The notes: generated by a model from the letters alone, not told the origin. Counted from the first letter of the stretch, positions 1-5,388 are shown. The stretch: DNA of 5,388 nucleotides from Bacteroidales bacterium (GCA_004553485.1 SFLG01000087.1:1-5388), one strand, 5' to 3'. Translations and numbers: made by a program.

Positions 1-31
1 TATGGCGTGCCGTAATGCCAACCCTATGTAG
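1..31 (+). repeat. Diverged fragment of the ~280-bp repeat (last segment of the unit), cut by the window edge
   Basis: This stretch matches, in the same orientation, the segments at about 4587-4619 and 4869-4899 of the right-hand array. The shared backbone is TATGRCGTGCCG, then AAYGCCA, then CTATG. The small inverted repeat of that segment survives: TGGCGT at 4-9 faces ATGCCA at 15-20, with one G-T wobble where the array copy has TGGCGT facing ACGCCA. The match starts at base 1, so more of this copy probably lies to the left. The similarity is visible by eye but short. Confidence 0.6.
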
Positions 32-109
32 AGTAGGCTTTTAACCTCCGGCCCAACGTGCGAGGTGAGGCCTTTAAAAATACCTGATTAAGGTTGACAC
101 ACTCTTTGA

Positions 110-170
110 GTTCCGTGCTGTCTGTCTGTTCAGGGTTTCAACGAGTGTAGCGAGTTTGTGAAATGAGTTC
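110..170 (-). repeat. Diverged fragment of the ~280-bp repeat (first segment of the unit), inverted
   Basis: The reverse complement of this stretch aligns along its whole length with 4402-4463 and 4680-4742. It begins GAAC, continues with CAAAYTCGCT and then CTGAACAGAC, and ends in CACGGAAC. It is inverted relative to the fragment at 1-31 and to the right-hand array. It has many substitutions and a one-base length difference, so it is an older or less constrained copy. Positions 32-109 contain only an imperfect hairpin (about 35-73, with wobbles and a bulge) that I cannot assign to anything. Confidence 0.65.
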
Positions 171-177
171 GGCGTTT

Positions 178-206
178 GCCAAAATCAGTCTTTTCAAGGA
201 AAAGAC
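178..206 (-). terminator. Probable intrinsic terminator of the lipoprotein gene
   Basis: On the minus strand, just after the lipoprotein stop codon, GTCTTTTC (206-199) faces GAAAAGAC (195-188): a perfect 8-bp stem with a 3-nt loop, followed by TGATTTT (187-181). The position and the short U-rich tail fit a rho-independent terminator. The stem is AT-rich, so the terminator may be modest in strength. Confidence 0.6.
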
Positions 207-218
207 CGGGAACTAACG

Positions 219-653
219 TTAGCGGACGAAGTGGTTGATGCGGTTGTTATCGGAGCCGTCTTCCTGGATGACCAGCGAGCGGGCGTCGTGGGCGAGGATG
301 TTGTAGACGCGGGTGCTCTTGCCCTCGGTGGTGAGGTAGATTTTGTCTCCCTTGCCAATCCATTTGAAGTCGAGTTTCTGCGAGCCGATTTTGTAGTATC
401 CGTTGCCGTCGTCGCCGAAGTTGATCTGGTTGCGCGTGCTGTCGGGACCCGTCTTGTCGTTGTTGAGGGTCCACAGGCCTATGAGGTTGTTCTGCTCGGG
501 CTTTTCAGTGTCGCCTTTCGCCTGCTCCTGGGTAACGTTAGTGGAGTCCTGTGTGTTGGTGGTGGCATCGGCAGAGGCTTTTTTGCTGAGTTTGTCGCAT
601 CCGGTAACGGCGATAGCGGCGGCGGCCAGAGCTATCATCAGTGTTTTTTTCAT
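219..653 (-). CDS. Small lipocalin-like lipoprotein, 144 residues
   Basis: The product starts with a classic lipoprotein signal peptide: MKK, a hydrophobic Ala/Ile/Leu stretch at residues 5-16, and the lipobox V-T-G-C with the lipidated cysteine at 19. Residues 20-56 are a polar linker rich in Thr, Gln, Lys and Asp. Residues 57-144 form one compact domain that opens with GLW (59-61), continues with alternating beta-strand-like segments (INFGDDGNGYY at 77-87, FKWIGKGDKIYL at 96-107), and ends in RINHFVR. This resembles the lipocalin-like domains of many Bacteroidetes lipoproteins; ligand and role are unknown. There is no acidic run after the cysteine of the kind reported as a surface-export signal in Bacteroidetes, so a periplasm-facing anchor is more likely, by inference. 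The frame is open upstream to 800, but the start at 653 is chosen because it gives the signal peptide and because the promoter at 698-728 lies inside the longer version. It has its own promoter and terminator, and the neighbours give no functional clue. Confidence 0.9.
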   Translation of the reverse strand: MKKTLMIALAAAAIAVTGCDKLSKKASADATTNTQDSTNVTQEQAKGDTEKPEQNNLIGLWTLNNDKTGPDSTRNQINFGDDGNGYYKIGSQKLDFKWIGKGDKIYLTTEGKSTRVYNILAHDARSLVIQEDGSDNNRINHFVR

Positions 654-697
654 AACAGTTATGAACGAGTTTTGTGGGTTATTGTATCTGTGCAGTG

Positions 698-728
698 CAA
701 ATGTAGGTAATATTTGTGTTTCTGCAAA
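698..728 (-). promoter_or_regulatory. Bacteroidetes-type promoter of the lipoprotein gene
   Basis: Read on the minus strand, TTTG (728-725) is followed after 19 nt by TACATTTG (705-698), an exact match to the Bacteroidetes -33/-7 pattern TTTG and TAnnTTTG. Transcription would start at about 690-695, giving a leader of about 40 nt before the ATG at 653. The sequence just before the ATG (ATAACTGTT) has no Shine-Dalgarno motif. Confidence 0.8.
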
Positions 729-1104
729 AACGAGCGGTGCCAAAAGGGCGGCGGCAGGGCCGAACCAAAGGGCGGCGCCCTTGTTTGTAATATTGAACAA
801 GCGATTGTTTTTGATAGTTCTGTTTCTCTTTAAATGCTACGGTGATGAAAACGACAAAATTAAGGATTGTGAGATATTAGGCCGCTTTTGAGGTGTCGGC
901 ATTTCTGCCCGCTCTGGTATCGTGCGGCAGCTTGAGAACGACCTCGTGCTGTTCACCGCCACCTGCCGCCTTGACTGACGCATCCGGGAGGCACGGTGTC
1001 GGATTTGGCCCGTCTCCGGCAGGAAAAAGGGAAAAACCATGCCAATGAAACGCTTGGCGGAAAATTAGGAGCCGTCAAGGGTGGGGTATGTCGTGAAAAA
1101 TTGC
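729..1104. other. Spacer between the divergent lipoprotein and valS genes; no convincing gene
   Basis: The frames here are short and have no start context, promoter or recognisable domain. The most gene-like trace is on the plus strand. An ATG at 845 opens 11 codons ending in TAG at 878-880. The same frame then stays open to TGA at 1046-1048 and includes a lipobox-like L-V-S-C (914-925). This could be a decayed lipoprotein start or chance; I do not call it a gene. The minus-strand frame over 837-1040 is rich in Arg and Ser and looks like a shadow. No tRNA, terminator or repeat copy was recognised. Confidence 0.5.
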
Positions 1105-1112
1105 TAATTTTG
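1105..1112 (+). promoter_or_regulatory. Candidate -7 element of the valS promoter
   Basis: TAATTTTG matches TAnnTTTG exactly and lies 83 nt upstream of the valS start. There is no TTTG at the right distance upstream (the bases at 1081-1085 are GTGGG), so the -33 half is poor. The element overlaps a short inverted repeat, AAAATT (1097-1102) and AATTTT (1106-1111), which could be an operator or simply AT-rich sequence. The predicted leader of about 75 nt shows no T-box motifs. No Shine-Dalgarno sequence lies at usable distance from the ATG; the nearest AGGA, at 1169-1172, is more than 20 nt away. Confidence 0.5.
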
Positions 1113-1195
1113 CAAGTTGAAAAATATCGCCTGACACATTGGGCTGAAGATTACGAACCAAATCACACAGGATAAACTTACAAATTAGCATTGAC

Positions 1196-3838
1196 ATGAG
1201 CGAGATTGCCTCAAAATACGATCCGTCGGCTGTCGAGCAGCGATGGTACGAGTACTGGATGCAGCACAAGCTTTTCCACAGCGAGCCTGACGGCCGCGAA
1301 CCCTACACCATCGTTATCCCGCCGCCAAATGTCACTGGCGTGTTGCACATGGGCCACATGCTCAACAACACCATCCAGGACATCCTCGTGCGCCGCGCCC
1401 GCATGATGGGCAAGAACGCCCTCTGGGTGCCCGGCACCGACCACGCCTCCATCTCTACCGAGACAAAGGTTATTGCCAAACTTGCCTCGGAGGGAATCAA
1501 GAAGACCGACCTGACCCGCGAGCAGTTCCTTGAGCACGCCTGGGAGTGGACCCACAAGCACGGCGGCATCATCCTGCAGCAGCTGCGCAAGCTGGGCGCA
1601 TCGTGCGACTGGGACCGCACCGCCTTCACCATGGACGAGGAGCGCAGCCGCGCCGTCACCAAGGTGTTTGTCGACCTCTACAACAAGGGCCTGATCTACC
1701 GTGGCCTGCGCATGGTCAACTGGGACCCCGCCAACCGAACGGCCATCAGCGATGACGAGGTCTTCTACGAGCAGGAGCAGAGCAAGCTCTATTACCTTAG
1801 ATATTATGTCGCCGACGACCCCGAGCACCGCTATGCCGTCGTCGCCACCACCCGTCCCGAGACCATCATGGGCGACACTGCGGTGTGCATCAACCCCAAG
1901 GACCCCAAGAACGAGTGGCTCAAGGGCAAGCGCGTGATAGTTCCGCTGGTAGGGCGCGAGGTGCCCATCATCGAGGACCGCTACGTCGATATCGAGTTCG
2001 GCACGGGTTGCCTGAAGGTCACCCCCGCGCACGACAAGAACGACTACATGCTGGGCAAGACGCACAACCTTGACAGTATCGACATCTTCAACGAGGACGG
2101 CACCGTGGCCGAGACTGCCGGCATGTACGTCGGCATGGACCGCTTCGACTGCCGCAAGACCATCGCCACAGACCTGCAGCAGGCCGGGCTGATGGAGAAA
2201 GTCGAGGACTATGTCAACAACGTGGGCCTGAGCGAGCGCACCAAGGTGCCCATCGAGCCGCGTCTGTCGATGCAGTGGTTTGTCAATATGAAGCACTTCG
2301 CCGACATCTCGCTGTCTCCCGTTATGGACGACCTCATCAAGTTTGTCCCCGAGAAGTACAAGACCACCTACCGTATCTGGCTCGAGAACATCCAGGACTG
2401 GTGCATCAGCCGCCAGCTGTGGTGGGGCCACCGCATCCCCGTATGGTACTACACCGCCCCCGACGGCAGCCGTCAGGTCGCCGTGGCCGAGGACGAGAAC
2501 AGCGCCCTGCAGATCGCCCGCGCCCAGAGCGGCAACGACAGCCTGCAGCTTGCCGACCTCGAGCGTGATCCCGACGCCCTTGACACGTGGTTCTCGTCGT
2601 GGCTGTGGCCCATCACCCTCTTTGACGGCATCAACAACCCCGGCAACGAGGAGATAAAGTACTACTACCCCACATCGACCCTGGTGACCGGCCCGGACAT
2701 CATTTTCTTCTGGGTGGCACGCATGATTATGGCCGGATACGAGTACATTGGCGACAAGCCCTTCAAGAACGTCTATTTCACCGGCATTGTCCGCGACGCC
2801 CTGGGCCGCAAGATGTCCAAGTCGCTGGGCAACTCGCCCGATCCCCTCGAGCTGATCGAGCGCTACGGCGCCGACGGCGTGCGCATGGGCATGATGCTTG
2901 CCGCTCCCGCCGGCCACGACATCATGTTCGACGAGAAGCTGTGCGAGCAGGGCCGTAACTTCTGCAACAAAATCTGGAACGCCTTCCGCCTCGTCAAGGG
3001 CCTCGAGGTGAGCGACAGCGCCGAGCAGCCCGCCGTGGCCGCCACAGCCTGCACATGGTTCGAGGCCAAGCTGAGCGAGACCGCCGCCGAGGTGTCGTCG
3101 CTGATGGAGAAATTCCGTATCAGCGAGGCTCTGATGGAGGTGTACAAGCTGATGCGCGACGAGTTCTCGTCGTGGTACCTCGAGATGATCAAGCCCGCAT
3201 ACGGCCAGCCCATCGACGGCAAGACACACCGCCGTGCGCTGGAGTTCTTCGACGCCATCCTGCGCCTGCTGCATCCGTTCATGCCTTTCATCACCGAAGA
3301 GCTGTGGCAGAACCTTGCCGAGCGCCGCGACGGCGAGTCGATAATGTACGCGCCGCTGCCTCAGGTTGTCGAGTATGACCCCGAGGTGCTGAGCCGCATC
3401 GAGACCGCCAAGGAGATTATCACCGACGTGCGCGGCGTGCGCGCCTCCAAGAACATCCCGCCCAAGACGGCGATGACGCTCAGGGTGGTCAACGGCACCA
3501 TCGACGAGGCCATCAAGCCCGTCATCGGCAAGCTTGCCAATGTCGAGGCCATCGAGGAGAACGTCAAGGCCGACCCCGCCGCAGCAGCGTTCATGGTAGA
3601 CAAGATGCAGTTCAACGTGCCTCTTGCCCAGACCATCGACGTCGAGGCAGAGAAGGCACGCATCGCCAAAGACCTGGAGTACCAGCGCGGTTTCCTGGCT
3701 TCGGTGCAGAAGAAACTGTCCAACGAGCGTTTCGTCGCCAACGCCCCGGCAGCGGTGGTAGAGGGCGAGCGCCGTAAGCAGGCCGACGCCGAACACAAGA
3801 TAGCCACCCTCGAAGCAGCCTTGAAAGCCCTCGGCTGA
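1196..3838 (+). CDS. valS: Valyl-tRNA synthetase
   Basis: Cytoplasmic class I aminoacyl-tRNA synthetase that activates valine with ATP and charges tRNA-Val. At 880 residues it is full length for bacterial ValRS. The N-terminal half of the Rossmann catalytic domain carries PPPNVTG (42-48) and the HIGH-type motif HMGH (51-54). The inserted editing domain (about 190-350), which hydrolyses mischarged Thr-tRNA, shows TTRPET (218-223), MGDTAV (225-230) and GTGCLKVTPAHDKND (269-283), including the acidic residues expected in the editing pocket. The catalytic domain resumes with WCISRQLWWGH (402-412) and DTWFSS (463-468), and ends with the ATP-binding loop KMSKS (539-543). A helical anticodon-binding domain (about 615-770) and the C-terminal coiled-coil arm (about 812-880, rich in Lys, Glu and Ala) complete the protein. 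No key residue is missing and there is no frameshift. The strong C/G bias at third codon positions suggests high expression. No clear intrinsic terminator follows the TGA, so some read-through into rpmH is possible. Confidence 0.99.
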   Translation: MSEIASKYDPSAVEQRWYEYWMQHKLFHSEPDGREPYTIVIPPPNVTGVLHMGHMLNNTIQDILVRRARMMGKNALWVPGTDHASISTETKVIAKLASEGIKKTDLTREQFLEHAWEWTHKHGGIILQQLRKLGASCDWDRTAFTMDEERSRAVTKVFVDLYNKGLIYRGLRMVNWDPANRTAISDDEVFYEQEQSKLYYLRYYVADDPEHRYAVVATTRPETIMGDTAVCINPKDPKNEWLKGKRVIVPLVGREVPIIEDRYVDIEFGTGCLKVTPAHDKNDYMLGKTHNLDSIDIFNEDGTVAETAGMYVGMDRFDCRKTIATDLQQAGLMEKVEDYVNNVGLSERTKVPIEPRLSMQWFVNMKHFADISLSPVMDDLIKFVPEKYKTTYRIWLENIQDWCISRQLWWGHRIPVWYYTAPDGSRQVAVAEDENSALQIARAQSGNDSLQLADLERDPDALDTWFSSWLWPITLFDGINNPGNEEIKYYYPTSTLVTGPDIIFFWVARMIMAGYEYIGDKPFKNVYFTGIVRDALGRKMSKSLGNSPDPLELIERYGADGVRMGMMLAAPAGHDIMFDEKLCEQGRNFCNKIWNAFRLVKGLEVSDSAEQPAVAATACTWFEAKLSETAAEVSSLMEKFRISEALMEVYKLMRDEFSSWYLEMIKPAYGQPIDGKTHRRALEFFDAILRLLHPFMPFITEELWQNLAERRDGESIMYAPLPQVVEYDPEVLSRIETAKEIITDVRGVRASKNIPPKTAMTLRVVNGTIDEAIKPVIGKLANVEAIEENVKADPAAAAFMVDKMQFNVPLAQTIDVEAEKARIAKDLEYQRGFLASVQKKLSNERFVANAPAAVVEGERRKQADAEHKIATLEAALKALG

Positions 3839-3910
3839 CAGGCAAATCAGAGCAACGACAGGCGAAATCGTAGTGTTTTGGCTGCGAAATCGCTGTTGTA
3901 GGGCTCAGAG

Positions 3911-3942
3911 TTTGGCTATTAAAAAAATTATTATTACCTTTG
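3911..3942 (+). promoter_or_regulatory. Strong Bacteroidetes-type promoter of rpmH
   Basis: TTTG (3911-3914), a 20-nt AT-rich spacer and TACCTTTG (3935-3942) match the primary-sigma consensus in both elements and in spacing. The start of transcription is expected at about 3946-3950, giving a leader of about 70 nt. This separates rpmH expression from valS, which ends 72 nt upstream of the promoter. Confidence 0.88.
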
Positions 3943-3948
3943 CATCTC

Positions 3949-3990
3949 GAAATGCGCAATACTTGCAGCGACGAGTTCGCATTTTAGTAT
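3949..3990 (+). promoter_or_regulatory. Possible structured 5' leader of the rpmH mRNA
   Basis: AAATGCG (3950-3956) is fully complementary to CGCATTT (3978-3984), and a G-T pair can extend the stem. A second pairing, ATACT (3959-3963) with AGTAT (3986-3990), crosses the first, so the two would be alternatives or a loose pseudoknot. The structure would lie at or near the extreme 5' end of the transcript. It could protect the mRNA or serve autoregulation, as leaders of several ribosomal-protein mRNAs do; this is inference from a single sequence. The remainder, 3991-4019, is A-rich and unstructured, with no Shine-Dalgarno motif before the ATG. Confidence 0.3.
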
Positions 3991-4019
3991 CAACGGAAAA
4001 AATTAAAATCATAACAGCA

Positions 4020-4175
4020 ATGAAAAGAACATTCCAACCCTCTAATCGCAAAAGAGTGAACAAGCACGGATTCCGTGAGCGCATGTCTACCCCCGAAGGC
4101 CGCAAGGTCCTGGCACGTCGTCGCGCTAAAGGCCGTCTGCGTCTCACCGTATCGAGCAGCATCGCCAGCAAGTAA
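4020..4175 (+). CDS. rpmH: 50S ribosomal protein L34
   Basis: A 51-residue, highly basic protein of the large ribosomal subunit that contacts 23S rRNA. It has the L34 signature throughout: MKRTFQPSNRKR at the start, HGFRERM at 16-22, and VLARRRAKGRLRLTV at 30-44. The Ser/Ala-rich tail is a few residues longer than in Escherichia coli L34 (46 residues). The frame is open upstream to 3873, but the longer version would run through the promoter and the family always begins at MKRT, so 4020 is the start. The gene is not linked to rnpA or dnaA, unlike the arrangement in many bacteria. It stands as a single-gene unit with its own promoter and a strong terminator. Confidence 0.99.
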   Translation: MKRTFQPSNRKRVNKHGFRERMSTPEGRKVLARRRAKGRLRLTVSSSIASK

Positions 4176-4192
4176 GCCGGAGACGCCTCAAC

Positions 4193-4243
4193 CGAGCAAC
4201 GCCCTGCAAGCATTGGTGCTTGCAGGGCGTTGCTCGCTTTTAT
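4193..4243 (+). terminator. Strong intrinsic terminator after rpmH
   Basis: The arms at 4193-4212 and 4217-4236 are perfectly complementary over 20 bp, with a 4-nt loop (TTGG), followed by CTTTTAT. The stem is GC-rich and lies 18 nt after the stop codon. The U-tract is short, but the stem is unusually long and flawless. There is no T-run on the opposite side, so it acts on plus-strand transcripts only. Confidence 0.9.
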
Positions 4244-4383
4244 GGGCGGGTCGTTTTTCTGAGATTTTTTTTTGAGAGATAAGGGGCTGCCTTTACTTGA
4301 TTTGGGTTGACTGTATCGACCAACCTGAGCTTGAGCTTTTGTACTAAGGGATTATGGCGGGATACAGGGATTTTATTTGAACT
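4244..4383. other. Spacer between the rpmH terminator and the repeat array
   Basis: Nothing gene-like is seen. There is a run of nine T (4265-4273) without a stem, and a weak inverted repeat GGTTG/CAACC (4305-4309, 4321-4325). From about 4345 onward the sequence begins to resemble the short GAAGGATTTTGG-type tandem segment that precedes each repeat unit, so the array may have a decayed upstream edge here. Confidence 0.4.
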
Positions 4384-4660
4384 AAAGGATTATGAGGACA
4401 CGGAACTACTTACAAATTCGCTATGCTCTTTGTGAGCACTGAACAGACGGGATTTCACGGAACATTTTTTGCTGAGTCAACGCGGACCAAGCCTTACGGT
4501 TGAGTATGGCCATCAATATCCTCATGTGCGGGCATCCATTATCGCTGCGCGAATGGATGCGTCACGGAACAGGCGGAACGCGAGCCCTATGACGTGCCGG
4601 AACGCCAGCCTATGGAGGGACCGCGATATAAAAATCGGGAATTGAAGGGCTCTGGAAATT
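4384..4660 (+). repeat. Tandem repeat unit 1 (most diverged of the three)
   Basis: This unit of about 277 bp shares its order of segments with units 2 and 3. It opens with AAGGATTATG, and CGGAAC occurs at 4401, 4458, 4565, 4574 and 4598. The segment CAAATTCGCT...GCTCTTTG is at 4412-4432, the invariant hairpin at 4532-4560, and GATATAAAAATCGGG near the end. The middle (about 4474-4528) differs strongly from the other two units while the hairpin does not. A GTG-started minus-strand frame across units 1 and 2 (4522-4737) is treated as a by-product of the repeat. Confidence 0.9.
4532..4560. repeat. Invariant hairpin of repeat unit 1
   Basis: GCATCCAT pairs with ATGGATGC (8 bp). After a 2-nt bulge, TCGC pairs with GCGA around a TGC loop. 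The same 29 bases occur unchanged in units 2 and 3. There is no T-run on either side, so it is not a standard terminator. Confidence 0.85.
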
Positions 4661-4941
4661 GAAGGATATTTTAGGACACGGAACAGCTTTTCAAATTCGC
4701 TTCGCTCTTTGTCGTCACTGAACAGACGGAAGTTCACGGAACAGAAATTTTTTGCCGGGTCAGCGTTAACCAGGCTCTGCGACGGAGTTAGGCCTCCAAG
4801 ACCCTAAGGACGGGCATCCATTATCGCTGCGCGAATGGATGCGTCACGGAACAGCCGGAACGCGAGCCCTTTGGCGTGCCGGAACGCCAGCCTATGGAGG
4901 AACCGCGATATAAAAATCGGGTGTTGAAGGATTTTGGAATA
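4661..4941 (+). repeat. Tandem repeat unit 2 (complete, about 281 bp)
   Basis: This complete unit opens with GAAGGATATT. CGGAAC occurs at 4679, 4737, 4847, 4856 and 4880. The central segment GCGTTAACCAGGCTCTGCGAC lies near 4762-4782, the invariant hairpin at 4814-4842, and the dyad TGGCGT/ACGCCA at 4872-4889. The unit ends with a short internal tandem repeat (GAAGGATTTTGGA, twice, running into unit 3). From its first CGGAAC onward it differs from unit 3 at only about ten positions, so these two copies diverged recently or are being homogenised. Confidence 0.93.
4814..4842. repeat. Invariant hairpin of repeat unit 2
   Basis: Identical in sequence to the hairpin at 4532-4560. It is flanked on the left by CGG and on the right by GTCACGGAAC, both also conserved in the other units. 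Confidence 0.85.
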
Positions 4942-5144
4942 GAAGGATTTTGGAGGATACGGAACAGATTTCAAATTCGCTTCGCTCTTTGTTGACGCTG
5001 AACAGACGGAAGTTCACGGAACAGAAATTTTTTGCCGGGTCAACGTTAACCAGGCTCTGCGACGGAGTTATGCCTCCAAGACCCTAAGGGCGGGCATCCA
5101 TTATCGCTGCGCGAATGGATGCGTCACGGAACAGGCGGAACGCG
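4942..5144 (+). repeat. Tandem repeat unit 3 (truncated after about 203 bp)
   Basis: This unit follows unit 2 closely. CGGAAC occurs at 4960, 5017, 5127 and 5136, and the hairpin at 5094-5122. Similarity stops at about 5144, within the GGAACGCG motif, and the final segment (dyad plus GATATAAAAATCGGG) is missing. The sharp edge lies 35 bp from the stop codon of the minus-strand gene to the right. Confidence 0.92.
5094..5122. repeat. Invariant hairpin of repeat unit 3
   Basis: Identical to the other two hairpins. It sits only about 22 bp from the point where the array ends, so the hairpin or its flank may be related to the breakpoint. Confidence 0.85.
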
Positions 5145-5178
5145 GTTGCCATGGGGCAAAGGAGTTGCAATAACTGTT

Positions 5179-5367
5179 CTATTTTCCGGTTTTGGGGGTG
5201 GGGCAGGTCTTGGGGTGGGAGCGGCTGAGGGGGCAGTTGGCGGCTTCGGAACAGGAGGGGCAGCCCGAGCGCTTGCCCCGGATGACGAGGATGAGGCTGC
5301 GGATGGCGATGGCAACCGCCGCGGCGACAACGAGGCCTACGATGATGAGTTGTACGGTGTCGGACAT
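5179..5367 (-). CDS. FeoB-associated-type Cys-rich membrane protein, 62 residues
   Basis: A tiny single-pass membrane protein. A hydrophobic segment (residues 6-29, rich in Val, Ile, Ala and Leu) is followed by a basic stop-transfer patch (RGKR, 30-33). A short cytoplasmic tail carries four cysteines in the order CPSC (36-39), NCP (Cys45) and TCP (Cys55). This plan matches the small proteins commonly encoded just after the feoA/feoB ferrous-iron transporter genes, which are thought to assist iron uptake, perhaps through metal contacts of the cysteines. Fit to the family is by architecture, not by a strict motif. An feoB or feoAB gene would be expected on the same strand, just beyond the right edge. 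The 21 nt visible before the ATG are pyrimidine-rich on the coding strand, with no Shine-Dalgarno motif and no in-frame stop, so a longer N-terminus cannot be fully excluded. No clear terminator follows; the repeat array begins 35 nt downstream. Confidence 0.8.
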   Translation of the reverse strand: MSDTVQLIIVGLVVAAAVAIAIRSLILVIRGKRSGCPSCSEAANCPLSRSHPKTCPTPKTGK

Positions 5368-5388
5368 GGGAGAGAGGAGTTGGGAGTT

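Noticed and set aside
213..222. Palindrome CTAACGTTAG at the lipoprotein stop codon, with a similar TAACGTTAG at 533-541
   Set aside because: Short and partly within coding sequence. Two occurrences of this length are plausible by chance.
231..710. 159-codon plus-strand frame opposite the lipoprotein gene
   Set aside because: It overlaps a well-supported lipoprotein with its own promoter and terminator, and its product is a low-complexity Val/Gly/Ala sequence.
654..800. N-terminal extension of the lipoprotein to 800
   Set aside because: The extension would place the promoter inside the gene and bury the signal peptide and lipobox at residues 50-68.
1113..1195. T-box or other riboswitch in the valS leader
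   Set aside because: The leader is too short, and no T-box motif, specifier hairpin or terminator is visible.
1211..3796. 861-codon open frame on the minus strand opposite valS
   Set aside because: It mirrors valS, whose heavy use of C or G in third positions removes stop codons from the opposite strand. The translation is rich in Val, Leu, Gly and His without any domain, and no promoter fits.
3837..3896. Short direct repeats (GACAGGC-AAATC, GCGAAATCG) and a weak 7-bp hairpin after valS
   Set aside because: The repeats are short and unevenly spaced. The hairpin has a loop of over 30 nt and no T-run, so it is neither a convincing terminator nor an array.
3873..4019. N-terminal extension of L34 to 3873
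   Set aside because: It runs through the strong promoter at 3911-3942, and L34 proteins begin at MKRT.
4522..4737. 71-codon minus-strand frame with a GTG start inside the repeat array
   Set aside because: It lies wholly in repeat units 1 and 2. The corresponding stretches are broken by stops or length changes in unit 3 and in the left fragment, so the reading frame is not what is conserved. Such frames may be annotated as hypothetical proteins.
4384..5144. CRISPR array
   Set aside because: The period of about 280 bp and the similarity along whole units do not fit short repeats separated by unique spacers.

Overview
This window looks like chromosomal DNA from a Bacteroidales bacterium, possibly Muribaculaceae; the family is a guess, the order is better supported. 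Two promoters match the Bacteroidetes primary-sigma consensus (TTTG, a 19-20 nt spacer, then TAnnTTTG). No gene start has a Shine-Dalgarno sequence at normal spacing. The valS gene is GC-rich, with third codon positions dominated by C and G, while the spacers are AT-rich. The small lipoprotein and the Cys-rich membrane protein are of types common in Bacteroidetes.

Layout, left to right. Positions 1-172 are non-coding and hold two diverged fragments of a repeat family that is much better preserved at the right of the window. Positions 178-728 form a complete single-gene unit on the minus strand: promoter, a lipocalin-like lipoprotein of 144 residues, and a hairpin terminator. Positions 729-1104 are a spacer with no convincing gene, although one decayed reading frame with a lipobox-like segment deserves a look. 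Positions 1105-3838 carry valS, complete, encoding valyl-tRNA synthetase (880 residues). A spacer with a textbook promoter follows, then rpmH (ribosomal protein L34, 51 residues) and a terminator with a perfect 20-bp stem.

Positions 4384-5144 hold about 2.7 tandem copies of a roughly 280-bp non-coding repeat. Each copy carries the same 29-nt hairpin, unchanged in all three, and a short CGGAAC motif up to five times. The array stops abruptly at about 5144. It is followed on the minus strand by a 62-residue membrane protein with a Cys-rich tail, which resembles the small proteins encoded beside feoB ferrous-iron transporters; the expected feoB would lie just beyond the right edge.

valS and rpmH are both translation genes, but rpmH has its own promoter and terminator and need not be co-transcribed with valS. 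The lipoprotein and the Feo-type protein are independent units. The only real unknown here is the repeat family. I see no transposase, phage gene, CRISPR array, tRNA or rRNA, and no clear evidence of a new multi-gene system.
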